Notes: generated by a model not told the origin, from the letters alone. A DNA stretch of 57,281 bases from Clostridiales bacterium (GCA_012520645.1 JAAYNV010000025.1:88137-145417); one strand, 5' to 3'; counted from the first letter of the stretch, positions 26,084 through 35,232 are shown. Numbers and translations: made by a program.

Positions 26084-26587
26084 TTAAATTTCTTCAAAAT
26101 CAATTTCCTTTTTGGAAAGAAATTTCCGCATTGCATTGTCCCAGACAAGGTCGGGACTTTTATCCATAAGAAAAGTATTCATGGCGGTTCCGGTCACTAA
26201 AGTAAGAGCGGAGCCGTCATATTTTATGGTGAGCGCAAGTGCCCTAAGCTGATCGGCTGTAACGGTGGTATCGCCCTGTTTTAAGGTGGGACCGACATAT
26301 TCCGGCATAAGATGCAGTACAAATTTAAAGCTGACCGGAGTACGTTTTCCCTTGACCAGGTCAAAGAGAAGCGGACGTATGGATTTCCAGGTCACAAATT
26401 CATAGGGGCGTATGGAGTCATCCTCCCATTCCTCAGAAGTATAAAATGCCTTATTCTGGTGCCCGTCAATGACAAACGTGACCGCAGTCAGCAGAGAGGC
26501 TTCCGCTAACAGGAAGGAGTCGAAACAATCTGTGGATAACAGCTTGTGCATGAAGCTGCCCAGGTGTTTGATCTGAAATGAAATCAT
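26084..26587 (-). CDS. Uncharacterised 167-residue protein (possibly DUF5721)
   Basis: A soluble-looking protein without signal peptide or membrane segment. It begins MISFQIKHLGSFMHKLL and includes SFLLAEASLLTAVTFVIDGHQNK, a block I associate loosely with a small Clostridia family (DUF5721), not verified. The C-terminal half, with TIKYDGSALTLVTGTAMNTF, suggests a mixed alpha/beta fold. It is the only minus-strand gene between the trp operon and the GH18 gene, and is convergent with the SpoVA gene. No function is proposed. Confidence 0.7.
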   Translation of the reverse strand: MISFQIKHLGSFMHKLLSTDCFDSFLLAEASLLTAVTFVIDGHQNKAFYTSEEWEDDSIRPYEFVTWKSIRPLLFDLVKGKRTPVSFKFVLHLMPEYVGPTLKQGDTTVTADQLRALALTIKYDGSALTLVTGTAMNTFLMDKSPDLVWDNAMRKFLSKKEIDFEEI

Positions 26588-26775
26588 CGGTTATGCCTTT
26601 CTTTTTATCAAATTGAGAATATAGTTTAGTGTACAATAGAAGACAACTCTTGTCAAAGCCGGAAGTATGGACAACGTTACTTTGAAAAACAGAAGATATA
26701 CGGCGGGTATTTGAGGATACGTTTCTGCATAGATTACAGTAAACCCATCTTTGAAGAATGGAAGATAGGACAAAA

Positions 26776-27941
26776 ATGGAAATCTATGTCGTAAAATATG
26801 GAGACAGTATAGACAGCATCGCAGCTTCGCTTGGGGTTGATGTCAAGACATTGATCTATGACAACCAGCTGATTTATCCCTACGAGCTTGCTGTCGGTCA
26901 GGCTCTTTTCATAAACCGGAATACAAGAAACGTATCCCGTACAGTTTCGGCAGGTGGTTACGCCTATCCGTTTATCAGCCCATGGGTGCTGGAGCAGACG
27001 CTGCCGTTTCTGTCGGAATTATATGTTTTTTCCTATGGCTTTACAGCACAGGGAGAGCTGATTCCACCTGCATATGGCGAAGATGACTGGATGATTGCAG
27101 AGGCACTTCGGTTTGGTACACAGCCGATTCTGACGCTGACTCCCTTTGACGAAAGCGGAAATTTCAATAATCAGCTGATTCATTCGGTTGTGAATAATCC
27201 GGATTATACGGCTGAACTGATTCAAAATCTGCTGCAGATTATGTATGAAAAGGGTTATCAGGGCGTTGACATTGATTTTGAGTATATTCTGGCTGAGGAC
27301 CGGGATGCTTTTACTGATTTTGTATGGCAGGTGGCGGAAACAATGCGGGCAAACGGATTCCATACCTCAGTTGCACTGGCACCAAAAACTTCGACGGAGC
27401 AGGTCGGTCTTTTATATGAGGGAAAGGATTACCGTGCACTGGGGGAGGCAGCGGATCATGTACTGTTAATGACCTATGAGTGGGGCTATACATACGGTCC
27501 GCCCATGGCGGTCGCTCCCATTCATCAGGTGCGTCGGGTCGTGGAATATGCCATGACACAGATTCCGGAGCAGAAGATCGACCTCGGAATTCCGAATTAT
27601 GGCTATGACTGGCCGCTTCCGTATATGCGGGGAATTACCAAAGCGCGTACGATCGGGAATATCGAAGCCGTACGTATCGCGGTAGCAAATGGTGCCGTCA
27701 TACACTTTGATGACCTGTCCCAGAGTCCCTTTTTCATTATATAAATGTGGAAGGCAGCAATATTGGCGGAACTTCCACCGAAACAGAGCATGAGGTCTGG
27801 TTCGAGGATGTGAGAAGTCTGCAGGCAAAATTTGACCTGATTCAGGAATATAACCTGCGGGGCTGCGGCTACTGGCAGATTATGCAGTGGTTTCGTGCCA
27901 ACTGGCTGCTGCTTGCAGAGCGCTTCTACATTTTAAAGTAA
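26776..27941 (+). pseudogene. LysM - glycoside hydrolase family 18 protein (spore-cortex hydrolase type), frameshifted
   Basis: The first 45 residues are a LysM-like peptidoglycan-binding module (IYVVKYGDSIDSIAASLGV). The rest is a family 18 barrel like SleL/YaaH, with the catalytic D-x-D-x-E signature in GVDIDFEYI and later PLPYMRGITKARTIG. The frame stops at 27744, but the missing C-terminus continues in another frame to 27941 (VEGSNIGG, HEVWFEDVRSLQAKF, GCGYWQI). One extra T in the T5 run at 27730-27734 joins them as QSPFFHYINVEGSN, exactly what the family shows. ATG 26776 with AGGA upstream is preferred to ATG 26758. The family acts on cortex peptidoglycan during germination. Confidence 0.88.
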
Positions 27942-27944
27942 TAT

Positions 27945-27971
27945 TCCTGGCAGAACAGCCAGGAGTTTTTT
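27945..27971 (+). terminator. Intrinsic terminator after the GH18 gene
   Basis: TCCTGGC (27945-27951) and GCCAGGA (27958-27964) form a perfect seven-pair stem with loop AGAACA, followed by G and six T. It begins four bases after the GH18 stop. Confidence 0.88.
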
Positions 27972-27987
27972 CAAAAATGTACATTAC

Positions 27988-28016
27988 TTTACATCTGCTT
28001 ATTTTCATGTTATTAT
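27988..28016 (+). promoter_or_regulatory. Promoter of the DegV gene
   Basis: TTTACA at 27988-27993 and TATTAT at 28011-28016, 17 bases apart, directly after the preceding terminator and about 40-50 bases before the start codon. Confidence 0.65.
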
Positions 28017-28067
28017 AAGTGGTAATAAAAACTACGTGTTGCGTTTTGGAAAGGCATGGTTATTGAA

Positions 28068-28907
28068 ATGAGTTACAAAATTATACTGGACAGCTGTGGT
28101 GAGCTGCCGGAAAAATATAAGAAAGATACAAGATTTGAGCTTGTTCCGTTAGGACTTGAAGTAGGAGAATACCGGATTCAGGATGATGAGAAGTTTAATC
28201 AGGCAGAGTTTTTAAAGAAGGTGGCAGAGTATCCGGGCTGTCCAAAGTCCTCCTGTCCGTCTCCGGAACGTTTTCTGCAGAGCTATTGTTGTGATGCCGA
28301 CAATATATATGTCGTGACGCTTTCTGCAAATTTAAGCGGCAGCTACAATAGTGCTGAACTGGCAAAGAAGCTTTATGAGGAGCAGTATGGTGCAAAAAAT
28401 ATCTGTATCATAGATTCCTGTTCCGCATCCTGTGGCGAATCGCAGATTGCATTTGAGGCGATGCGTCTGGAAGAGGAAGGGCTTTCCTTTGAAGAGATTG
28501 AAGAAAAGCTGAAAGCATTTCGGGATGCAATGAATACGTACTTTATTCTGGATAATCTGGAAACTCTTCGAAAGAACGGAAGACTAAACGGGGTGAAAGC
28601 GCTGGTGGCTACAACCTTAAATATCAAGCCGGTGATGGGAGCGACCATGGAGGGAACCATTCTTCAGCTTGGTCAGGCCATCGGCATGAAAAAGGGTCTG
28701 CAGAAGATGTCAGAGATGCTGGCAAAAGAGGTGAAGAACTCGGAAGAAAAGTGTCTGATGATTACGCACTGCAATGCAAAGGAACGTGCAGAACTGTTTC
28801 GGGATATGGTGCTTGAAAGGATTCAGGTTAAAGATGTCCTGATCATGGATACTGCCGGTATCAGCAGTATGTATGCCAATGATGGCGGTGTGATTGCAAC
28901 CATATAA
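28068..28907 (+). CDS. DegV family fatty-acid-binding protein
   Basis: A protein of about 279 residues of the DegV family, whose members bind a fatty acid and in Gram-positives act as FakB-type partners of the fatty acid kinase FakA. It begins YKIILDSCGELPEKYKKD, and the fatty-acid pocket motifs appear as SSCPSPERFLQSY, VVTLSANLSGSYNSA and IIDSCSASCGE. ATG 28068 matches the usual family N-terminus; ATG 28056, four codons upstream, is possible but sits only one base from the GGAAAGG site. No FakA gene is nearby. The gene is monocistronic between its own promoter and a convergent gene. Confidence 0.88.
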   Translation: MSYKIILDSCGELPEKYKKDTRFELVPLGLEVGEYRIQDDEKFNQAEFLKKVAEYPGCPKSSCPSPERFLQSYCCDADNIYVVTLSANLSGSYNSAELAKKLYEEQYGAKNICIIDSCSASCGESQIAFEAMRLEEEGLSFEEIEEKLKAFRDAMNTYFILDNLETLRKNGRLNGVKALVATTLNIKPVMGATMEGTILQLGQAIGMKKGLQKMSEMLAKEVKNSEEKCLMITHCNAKERAELFRDMVLERIQVKDVLIMDTAGISSMYANDGGVIATI

Positions 28908-28928
28908 AAATAGAAAGTAAAAGAGAGC

Positions 28929-29633
28929 CTATTCCTTTAGCGGCCAGTACTTTTTTATAAAATGATAATCCACAGGTGAGAGCGGATAGTTTTCGCCTGT
29001 GGTGAGCTTCATCTGAAACAGAGAAACGGCTTCAATATAGTGCAGATTGACAAGCATTTTCTTTTTGGCAAAGATAAAACTCTTCGTGGACTCTAAAAGA
29101 TAGTACAATTCATTCAGATTGCCAAGCATGTCTACTACATCCCCATTTTCAAAATGAATACCGGTCAGATGTCCCTTCGGTTCGGCATAGACGATCTTGG
29201 ACGGCTCCACATAGTAAGTGGTCTGCTCACAGCGGATTTCTACCCGATGGGCAACAGAGGCCCTTTCTGTGATGGCAAGGTCGATCATGGCAGACAGATC
29301 GGCAACCCGGATGGGCTTTCTCATATGATGGACAGCTTCCGGTTGATCCGGTATCTGTTCGTAATCTGTTTTGGAACTGCACAGGACAATCGGTGCGGTA
29401 ACACCGGCAGTGCGGAGTTCCTTTGCAAAATCCATGCCGTGATAATTATCTTCGTGCAGATCGAGGAAGAATAAATCATAAAGCATGGGAGCATTCAAAA
29501 GAGACGCGCTATCGCCAAAGGAATCAATATAAAGGATACCGGTTGTATTTTTCCGGGTATCGGATTCCCGTCCCAAAAGCCGTTCCATCTGTTTGCGGTC
29601 GGCTACGTTATCATCACAGATTGCTATGTGCAT
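28929..29633 (-). CDS. LytTR-family response regulator
   Basis: A 234-residue regulator: a receiver domain (1-125) and a LytTR DNA-binding domain (about 135-234). The receiver keeps the acidic pair in AICDDN, the phospho-acceptor in LFFLDLHED and the lysine in MRKPIRV. The LytTR part shows YVEPSKIVYAEPKGHLTGIHFENGD and FIFAKKKMLVNLHYIEAV. No sensor kinase is adjacent. It lies 24 bases after the DUF1294 gene, which is 12 bases after argG, so all three are probably one minus-strand transcript. A link to arginine metabolism or quorum sensing is only inferred. Confidence 0.88.
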   Translation of the reverse strand: MHIAICDDNVADRKQMERLLGRESDTRKNTTGILYIDSFGDSASLLNAPMLYDLFFLDLHEDNYHGMDFAKELRTAGVTAPIVLCSSKTDYEQIPDQPEAVHHMRKPIRVADLSAMIDLAITERASVAHRVEIRCEQTTYYVEPSKIVYAEPKGHLTGIHFENGDVVDMLGNLNELYYLLESTKSFIFAKKKMLVNLHYIEAVSLFQMKLTTGENYPLSPVDYHFIKKYWPLKE

Positions 29634-29657
29634 GAGAAACTCATCCTTTCCACAATT

Positions 29658-29951
29658 TTATAAAATTTGAAATTGAATCGGAGAATGATAGAGCAGGAAA
29701 ACAAGTGCCAGCTGCAAGATTAGGATGGCAGGCAGTCCGTACAGAAAATACCAGTGTCTTGTCTTGTGCCGAAAAAGATGCATGCCAAGAATACTGCCGA
29801 TACTGCCGCCGATTATGGCAATGATAAAGAGGGTAGCCTCCGGCACGCGCCAGGCGTGCTTTTTGGCTTTCCACTTATCATAACCCATGATAAAAAATCC
29901 GGTTAAATTAATACCGATCAAATACAGTGTGATGAAAAAAATAACATCCAT
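29658..29951 (-). CDS. DUF1294 small membrane protein
   Basis: A 97-residue protein with three hydrophobic segments. The family signature is clear: MGYDKWKAKKHAWRVPEATL, the glycine-rich IIGGSIGSILGMHLFRHKT and WYFLYGLP. Its function is unknown. AAGGA lies eight bases before the start, and the gap to argG is 12 bases, so co-transcription is likely. Confidence 0.87.
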   Translation of the reverse strand: MDVIFFITLYLIGINLTGFFIMGYDKWKAKKHAWRVPEATLFIIAIIGGSIGSILGMHLFRHKTRHWYFLYGLPAILILQLALVFLLYHSPIQFQIL

Positions 29952-29963
29952 TCAAAATAATCC

Positions 29964-31187
29964 TTATTTCTGGTTCTTTTCAACTTCCTGCATTTTCATT
30001 GCACGTACCTTACAGGAGAGACCGAACAGATTGATAAAGCCTTCTGCATCATGGTGGTCATATAAGTCTCCTGTTGTAAAGGATGCAATGCTTTCATTAT
30101 AGAGAGAGTACGGAGAAGTTGTACCAGCCTTAATGATATTGCCTTTGTAGAGTTTGAATTTTACTTCACCGGTTACATATTCCTGTGTGGACTCGATGAA
30201 TGCCTGAACTGCTTCGCGAAGCGGTGTAAACCATTTTCCTTCGTATACGATATCGGCGAACTTATTGCCCATATCCTTCTTCATGGTATAAGTATCACGG
30301 TCTAAGATCAGTTCCTCTAACTGCTGATGTGCTTCCATCAGGATGGTTCCGCCCGGTGTCTCATATACACCGCGGGATTTCATACCTACTACGCGGTTTT
30401 CCACGATATCTACAATACCGATTCCGTGCTTGCCGCCCAGTGCGTTTAACTCACGGATAATATCGGAAACTTTCATTTTCTTTCCGTTTACGGAAGTAGG
30501 AACACCCTTTTCAAAGGTCATGGTTACATATTCACCCTCATCCGGTGCTTTTTCCGGTGTGGTTCCGAGTACAAGCAGATGATCGAAGTTTGGCTCGTTT
30601 GCAGGATCTTCCAGTTCCAGACCTTCGTGGCTGATGTGCCATAAGTTACGGTCACGGCTATAGCTGTTGTCTGCGGAGAACGGAAGATCAATACCGTGTG
30701 CACGGCAGTATTCGATTTCGGATTCACGGGAGTCCAGTGTCCACTTGTCATTTCTCCATGCAGCAATGATCTTTAAGTCCGGTGCAAGAGCCTTGATACC
30801 AAGCTCAAAACGGATCTGGTCATTTCCTTTTCCGGTAGCGCCGTGGCAGATAGCGGTAGCGCCTTCTTTTCTGGCAATTTCAACCAGTCTCTTTGCAATA
30901 ACCGGTCTTGCCATGGAAGTACCAAGTAAATATTTATTCTCATAAACAGCATGAGCCTGTACGCACGGAACAACGTACTCATCACAGAACTCATCCGTTA
31001 CATCTTCGATATAAAGCTTTTCAGCGCCACTGGCTTTCGCACGTTCCTCCAGACCATCCAGTTCGTTGCCCTGTCCACAGTCGATGCAGCAGCAGATAAC
31101 GTCATAGTTAAAATTCTCCTTTAACCATGGGATAATGGCGGTTGTGTCAAGTCCGCCGGAGTAAGCTAAGATTACCTTTTCTTTCAT
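29964..31187 (-). CDS. argG: Argininosuccinate synthase
   Basis: A 407-residue ATP-dependent ligase that joins citrulline and aspartate. The N-terminal ATP loop AYSGGLDTTAIIPWL, CHGATGKGNDQIRFEL, AAWRNDKWTLDSRE and MKSRGVYETPGG are conserved blocks of the family. The ATG at 31187 has GGAGG eight bases upstream and places the ATP loop near residue 8; a longer reading to 31202 is not needed. It is transcribed away from the argC operon across a shared 313-base control region. argH is not in the window. Confidence 0.96.
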   Translation of the reverse strand: MKEKVILAYSGGLDTTAIIPWLKENFNYDVICCCIDCGQGNELDGLEERAKASGAEKLYIEDVTDEFCDEYVVPCVQAHAVYENKYLLGTSMARPVIAKRLVEIARKEGATAICHGATGKGNDQIRFELGIKALAPDLKIIAAWRNDKWTLDSRESEIEYCRAHGIDLPFSADNSYSRDRNLWHISHEGLELEDPANEPNFDHLLVLGTTPEKAPDEGEYVTMTFEKGVPTSVNGKKMKVSDIIRELNALGGKHGIGIVDIVENRVVGMKSRGVYETPGGTILMEAHQQLEELILDRDTYTMKKDMGNKFADIVYEGKWFTPLREAVQAFIESTQEYVTGEVKFKLYKGNIIKAGTTSPYSLYNESIASFTTGDLYDHHDAEGFINLFGLSCKVRAMKMQEVEKNQK

Positions 31188-31500
31188 TATTAAATCCTCC
31201 ATAGTTGTATGTATTGATGTTGCTTTTTTATCTGGTAATTAATATACAACATTTATACACAGAATGCAAGTGCAAAAATATTCACGCGAGCATATTTTTT
31301 TATATAAAATATACAAAAAATAAAAAACGGGTTGCATATTATACAAAATGGAAGTATAATTATGCAATATTAAGAAAATGGATGAATAAACACATTTAAG
31401 GGATGATTTTGAAACGTAAAAGTACTATAATAAAAAGAACGGGTTTTGCCGGAAATGGGCGGAAACGAAAAGCAAATCATTCCGGAAAGGAGAAGAGAAA
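31188..31500. promoter_or_regulatory. Divergent argG / argC control region with ArgR-like sites
   Basis: This AT-rich stretch separates argG and argC. Several sequences resemble ARG boxes, to which the arginine repressor ArgR binds: TGCAAAAATATTCA at 31271-31284, TGCATATTATACA starting 31333, TATAATTATGCA near 31355 and TGAATAAACACATT starting 31383. Only the second and third have strong symmetry (listed separately). A second possible -10, TATAAT at 31426-31431, has no well-placed -35. No coding potential is convincing here. The assignment rests on pattern and neighbours, not on a scored motif. Confidence 0.5.
31332..31367 (+). promoter_or_regulatory. argC promoter embedded in an inverted repeat (probable ArgR operator)
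   Basis: TTGCAT (31332-31337) and TATAAT (31355-31360) are 17 bases apart. The same bases form an inverted repeat: TTGCATATTATAC (31332-31344) mirrors GTATAATTATGCAA (31354-31367) with one extra base. A repressor binding both halves would cover the whole promoter. The motif is close to ARG-box sequence, so ArgR is the obvious candidate. Confidence 0.6.
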
Positions 31501-32556
31501 ATGATTAAAGCAGGTATAATCGGAGCAACTGGATATGCAGGAGGAGAACTGGTGAGACTTCTGCTTGGACATAAAGAGGTAGAGATTAAGTGGTTTGGTT
31601 CCAGAAGCTATATTGATAAGAAATATTATGAGGTATATCAGAACATGTTCCAGATCGTAGATGCGGTCTGTATGGATGATAATATGGAAGAACTGGCAGA
31701 TCAGGTGGATGTTATTTTCACAGCGACACCGCAGGGGCTGTGTGCCTCCCTTATAAAGGAAGAAATTCTGAAAAAAGTAAAGGTGATCGATCTGAGTGCG
31801 GATTTCCGTATTAAGGATGTAAAGGTTTATGAGAAATGGTACGGCATCGAGCACAAGGCACCGCAGTACATAGAAGAAGCCGTTTACGGATTGTGCGAGA
31901 TCAATAGAGAGGATATCAAAAAGGCAAGAATCGTGGCAAATCCGGGCTGCTATACGACCTGTTCGATTCTGACGCTCTATCCGCTTGTAAAGGAGGGGCT
32001 GATCGATACCGATACGATCATAATTGATGCGAAGTCCGGTACCTCGGGAGCCGGAAGAGGGGCGAAGGTAAGCAACCTCTTCTGTGAGGTCAATGAAAAT
32101 ATGAAGGCATACGGTGTGACAAGCCACAGACATACCCCGGAAATCGAGGAGCAGTTGGGCTATGCCGGAAACTGTGAGATTACGCTCAATTTTACCCCAC
32201 ATCTGGTACCGATGAACCGTGGCATTCTGGCGACTGCTTATGCAAAACTGCTGAAAAAGGCAGATGGAAGTATTCCTTCCTATGAAGAAGTGAAGGCAGC
32301 TTATGATAAATATTATCAGAATGAAAAATTTGTCCGCGTACTGGAAAAGGGAATCTGTCCGGAAACAAAATGGGTGGAAGGCAGCAATTATGTGGATGTG
32401 AACTTTGTGATTGATGAGCGGACCGGACGTGTGATCGCCATGGGTGCGCTGGACAATCTGGTAAAGGGTGCAGCAGGTCAGGCAGTGCAGAATATGAATC
32501 TGGTGTTCGGATTTAAGGAGAGCGAAGGACTGGAACTTGTGCCGATGTTCCCGTAA
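31501..32556 (+). CDS. argC: N-acetyl-gamma-glutamyl-phosphate reductase
   Basis: A 351-residue NADPH-dependent reductase, third step of ornithine synthesis. IKAGIIGATGYAGGELVRLL is the nucleotide-binding start; the catalytic cysteine is in ANPGCYTTCSILTLYPL, and GVTSHRHTPEIEEQL and FTPHLVPMNRGILAT are conserved. AAAGGAGAAG precedes ATG 31501. It is the first gene of a plus-strand arginine operon that continues through argD. Confidence 0.97.
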   Translation: MIKAGIIGATGYAGGELVRLLLGHKEVEIKWFGSRSYIDKKYYEVYQNMFQIVDAVCMDDNMEELADQVDVIFTATPQGLCASLIKEEILKKVKVIDLSADFRIKDVKVYEKWYGIEHKAPQYIEEAVYGLCEINREDIKKARIVANPGCYTTCSILTLYPLVKEGLIDTDTIIIDAKSGTSGAGRGAKVSNLFCEVNENMKAYGVTSHRHTPEIEEQLGYAGNCEITLNFTPHLVPMNRGILATAYAKLLKKADGSIPSYEEVKAAYDKYYQNEKFVRVLEKGICPETKWVEGSNYVDVNFVIDERTGRVIAMGALDNLVKGAAGQAVQNMNLVFGFKESEGLELVPMFP

Positions 32557-32616
32557 GGAGAGGTTCCTATGAGACGGATGCCCGGAAAAAGACATGTCTA
32601 AGGAGTTAGGGATATA

Positions 32617-33060
32617 ATGATTCGGAAAATGACGATTGAAGATTATGAGCAGGTCTATATGCTGTGGAAAACGATCAAGGGCTTTGCCATGCGCAGCATT
32701 GACGATTCCAGAGAAGGTGTGGAGCGCTTTTTAAAACGAAATCCGGATACAAGTGTCGTGGCGGTAGAGGATGGCAGAGTCGTCGGAGCAATCCTCTGTG
32801 GGCACGACGGCAGAAGAGGCTGTATGTATCACGTCTGCGTGGATCCGCAGTACCGCATGAGAGGGATTGGAAAAAGCATGGTGGTATTTGCCATGAATGC
32901 TTTAAAGGCAGAAGGAATCAGCAAGATTTCTCTCATTGCATTTACGGAGAATGATATCGGCAATGCGTTCTGGCGGTGTATCGGCTGGACGAAAAGAGAA
33001 GATTTGAATTATTATGATTTTGTTTTAAATACGGAAAATATTATTGCATTTAACCAATAG
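32617..33060 (+). CDS. GNAT acetyltransferase in the arginine operon
   Basis: A 147-residue GCN5-type acetyltransferase. The acetyl-CoA loop is VCVDPQYRMRGIGKSM (about residues 70-85), preceded by VVAVEDGRVVGAILCG and followed by SLIAFTENDIGNAFWRCIGW. Its place between argC and argJ suggests an N-acetylglutamate synthase or another ornithine-pathway acetylation, but ArgJ can also supply acetylglutamate, so its job is uncertain. AAGGAG lies before ATG 32617. A gap of 60 bases separates it from argC and 11 from argJ. Confidence 0.88.
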   Translation: MIRKMTIEDYEQVYMLWKTIKGFAMRSIDDSREGVERFLKRNPDTSVVAVEDGRVVGAILCGHDGRRGCMYHVCVDPQYRMRGIGKSMVVFAMNALKAEGISKISLIAFTENDIGNAFWRCIGWTKREDLNYYDFVLNTENIIAFNQ

Positions 33061-33071
33061 GAAGGAGAAGG

Positions 33072-34298
33072 ATGATGCAGGAGATCAAAGGCGGCGTGAC
33101 CGCAGCAAAGGGATTTGAGGCAGCTGCAACAGCGGCTGGTGTAAAATATAAAAACCGGAAGGATATGGCATTAGTTTATAGTGAAAAGCCGTGTAAATGT
33201 GCCGGAGTGTTTACGAGCAATGTGGTGAAGGCGGCACCGGTTCTGTGGGATAAGGAGGTTGTGACAGGCTCGCCCTATGCACAGGCTGTCATTGTCAATT
33301 CCGGTATTGCCAATGCCTGTACCGGAAAACAGGGGTATGCTTATTGTAAGGAGACGGCAGAGGCAGCAGCAGAAGCGTTAGGCGTACCGGAAAATGCAGT
33401 ACTGATTGGTTCTACGGGAGTCATCGGTATGCAGCTTCCGATGGATAAGATTACCGCCGGAGTAAAGGATTTGGCAGAAAAGAAAGAAGACAGTCTGGAA
33501 GCGGGAACGATGGCGGCAGAGGCAATCATGACAACGGACACCATTTCCAAGGAAGTAGCAGTGACCTTTGAAGTTGGTGGAAAGACCGTGACCATGGGCG
33601 GTATGAGTAAGGGCAGCGGTATGATCCATCCGAATATGTGCACCATGCTTGCCTTTGTGACAACGGATCTGTCAATTTCCAAGGAACTTTTACAGGAGGC
33701 ATTAAGTGCGGATGTACAGGATACCTTCAATATGATTTCGGTAGACGGAGACACTTCCACAAACGATACACTTCTTGTACTGGCAAACGGTATGGCAGGA
33801 AATGCAGAGATTACCGAGAAGAATGAGGATTATGAGAAGTTTAAGGAAGCTCTGAACTATATCAATACGACCCTTGCGAAAAAGATGGCAGGTGACGGCG
33901 AGGGTGCTACGGCATTGTTTGAAACAAAGGTCATTCATGCAAAGAGCAAAGAGGATGCCAGAATTCTGGCAAAATCCGTCATTTGCTCCAGCCTGACCAA
34001 GGCGGCAATCTACGGTCATGATGCCAACTGGGGCAGAATTCTTTGTGCGCTCGGCTATTCAGGGGCACAGTTTGATCCGGAGCAGGTGGAGCTTTTCTTT
34101 GAAAGCGCAGCCGGACGGATTCAGATCTACAAGGACGGTGTGGCAACGGATTACAGCGAAGAAGAGGCAACGAAGATTTTATCAGAGCCTGCCGTGACGG
34201 TACTGGTCGATATGAAAGCAGGCGAAGCAGAGGCGACAGCCTGGGGCTGTGACCTGACCTATGATTATGTAAAAATCAACGCGGATTACCGTTCTTAG
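33072..34298 (+). CDS. argJ: Bifunctional glutamate N-acetyltransferase / amino-acid acetyltransferase
   Basis: A 408-residue ArgJ. The pro-enzyme cuts itself into two chains before the threonine in MIHPNMCTMLAFVTTD, which here follows GGMSKGSG; the N-terminal half has VTAAKGFEAAATAAGVK and NSGIANACTGKQG, and the C-terminal half VDGDTSTNDTLLV and GHDANWGRILCALGYSG. It transfers acetyl from acetylornithine to glutamate, closing the acetyl cycle. There are two adjacent ATGs, at 33072 and 33075, after GGAGAAGG. Confidence 0.96.
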   Translation: MMQEIKGGVTAAKGFEAAATAAGVKYKNRKDMALVYSEKPCKCAGVFTSNVVKAAPVLWDKEVVTGSPYAQAVIVNSGIANACTGKQGYAYCKETAEAAAEALGVPENAVLIGSTGVIGMQLPMDKITAGVKDLAEKKEDSLEAGTMAAEAIMTTDTISKEVAVTFEVGGKTVTMGGMSKGSGMIHPNMCTMLAFVTTDLSISKELLQEALSADVQDTFNMISVDGDTSTNDTLLVLANGMAGNAEITEKNEDYEKFKEALNYINTTLAKKMAGDGEGATALFETKVIHAKSKEDARILAKSVICSSLTKAAIYGHDANWGRILCALGYSGAQFDPEQVELFFESAAGRIQIYKDGVATDYSEEEATKILSEPAVTVLVDMKAGEAEATAWGCDLTYDYVKINADYRS

Positions 34299-34325
34299 AA
34301 AGTATGGAAAGGCAAGGATATTAAA

Positions 34326-35210
34326 ATGGAAACACGTGAAATGAATGAAGTTTTAAAGAAAGCAGAGGTACTCATAGAGGCACTTCCCTACATACAGAAA
34401 TTTAACCGGAAGATCATTGTGGTAAAATATGGCGGAAGTGCCATGAGCAATGAAGAACTGCAGAGAAATGTTATTAAGGATGTGACACTTTTAAAACTCG
34501 TTGGTTTTAAGCCAATCATCGTACATGGCGGCGGTAAGGAAATCAGCCGCTGGGTCGGCAAGGTAGGCAAAGAAGCACAGTTTATAAACGGACTGCGCGT
34601 GACAGACGAGGAGACGATGGAAATTGCGGAAATGGTGCTTTCCAAGGTCAACAAGAGTCTTGTGACCATGGTAGAGGAGCTGGGTGTCAAGGCAGTCGGC
34701 ATCAGCGGTAAGGATGCCGGAATGCTGACTGTGGATAAAAAATATGCAGACGGTAAAGACATCGGCTTTGTCGGTGACATTAAAGCAGTCAATCCGCAGA
34801 TTTTATATGACTTGTTAGAGAAAGATTTTCTGCCGATCGTGGCACCGATTGGTCTGGATGATAATTTCCAGAGCTATAATATTAATGCAGATGATGCGGC
34901 ATGTGCCATTGCAAAAGCAGTAGGCGCAGATAAGCTTGTATTTCTGACAGACATTGAAGGGCTGTATAAGGATATCAATGATAAGTCCTCGTTCATTTCC
35001 AGACTGACGGCATCTCAGGCAGATAAGCTGATTTCGGGCGGCTGCATCGGCGGTGGTATGTTGCCGAAACTGACAAATTGTACGGAAGCAGTAAAAAGCA
35101 GTGTCAACAGAGTACATATTCTGGATGGACGTATTCCACACTGTCTGCTTTTGGAAATCTTTACGAATGAGGGTATCGGAACGGCAATTATAAGGGATGA
35201 TGAAGTATAG
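34326..35210 (+). CDS. argB: Acetylglutamate kinase
   Basis: A 294-residue amino-acid kinase that phosphorylates N-acetylglutamate. [11 protein letters not shown] holds the catalytic lysine, [11 protein letters not shown] binds the substrate phosphate path, and [25 protein letters not shown] and [13 protein letters not shown] are conserved. The N-terminal helix (residues 1-25) is of the longer type seen in arginine-inhibited hexameric enzymes, so feedback inhibition by arginine is possible. The gene sits 27 bases after argJ and 22 before argD. Confidence 0.96.
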   Translation: METREMNEVLKKAEVLIEALPYIQKFNRKIIVVKYGGSAMSNEELQRNVIKDVTLLKLVGFKPIIVHGGGKEISRWVGKVGKEAQFINGLRVTDEETMEIAEMVLSKVNKSLVTMVEELGVKAVGISGKDAGMLTVDKKYADGKDIGFVGDIKAVNPQILYDLLEKDFLPIVAPIGLDDNFQSYNINADDAACAIAKAVGADKLVFLTDIEGLYKDINDKSSFISRLTASQADKLISGGCIGGGMLPKLTNCTEAVKSSVNRVHILDGRIPHCLLLEIFTNEGIGTAIIRDDEV

Positions 35211-35232
35211 GAAATAGAGAGGAAATTAAGCC

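Noticed and set aside
31205..31399. Small open frame in the argG-argC gap
   Set aside because: AT-rich with a Lys/Tyr/Ile-rich product and no ribosome site; it overlaps the probable operator and promoter.
31477..32595. Long minus-strand open frame opposite argC
   Set aside because: It is the mirror of a strongly conserved argC frame, is rich in His, Cys and Leu without any family motif, and has no ribosome site.
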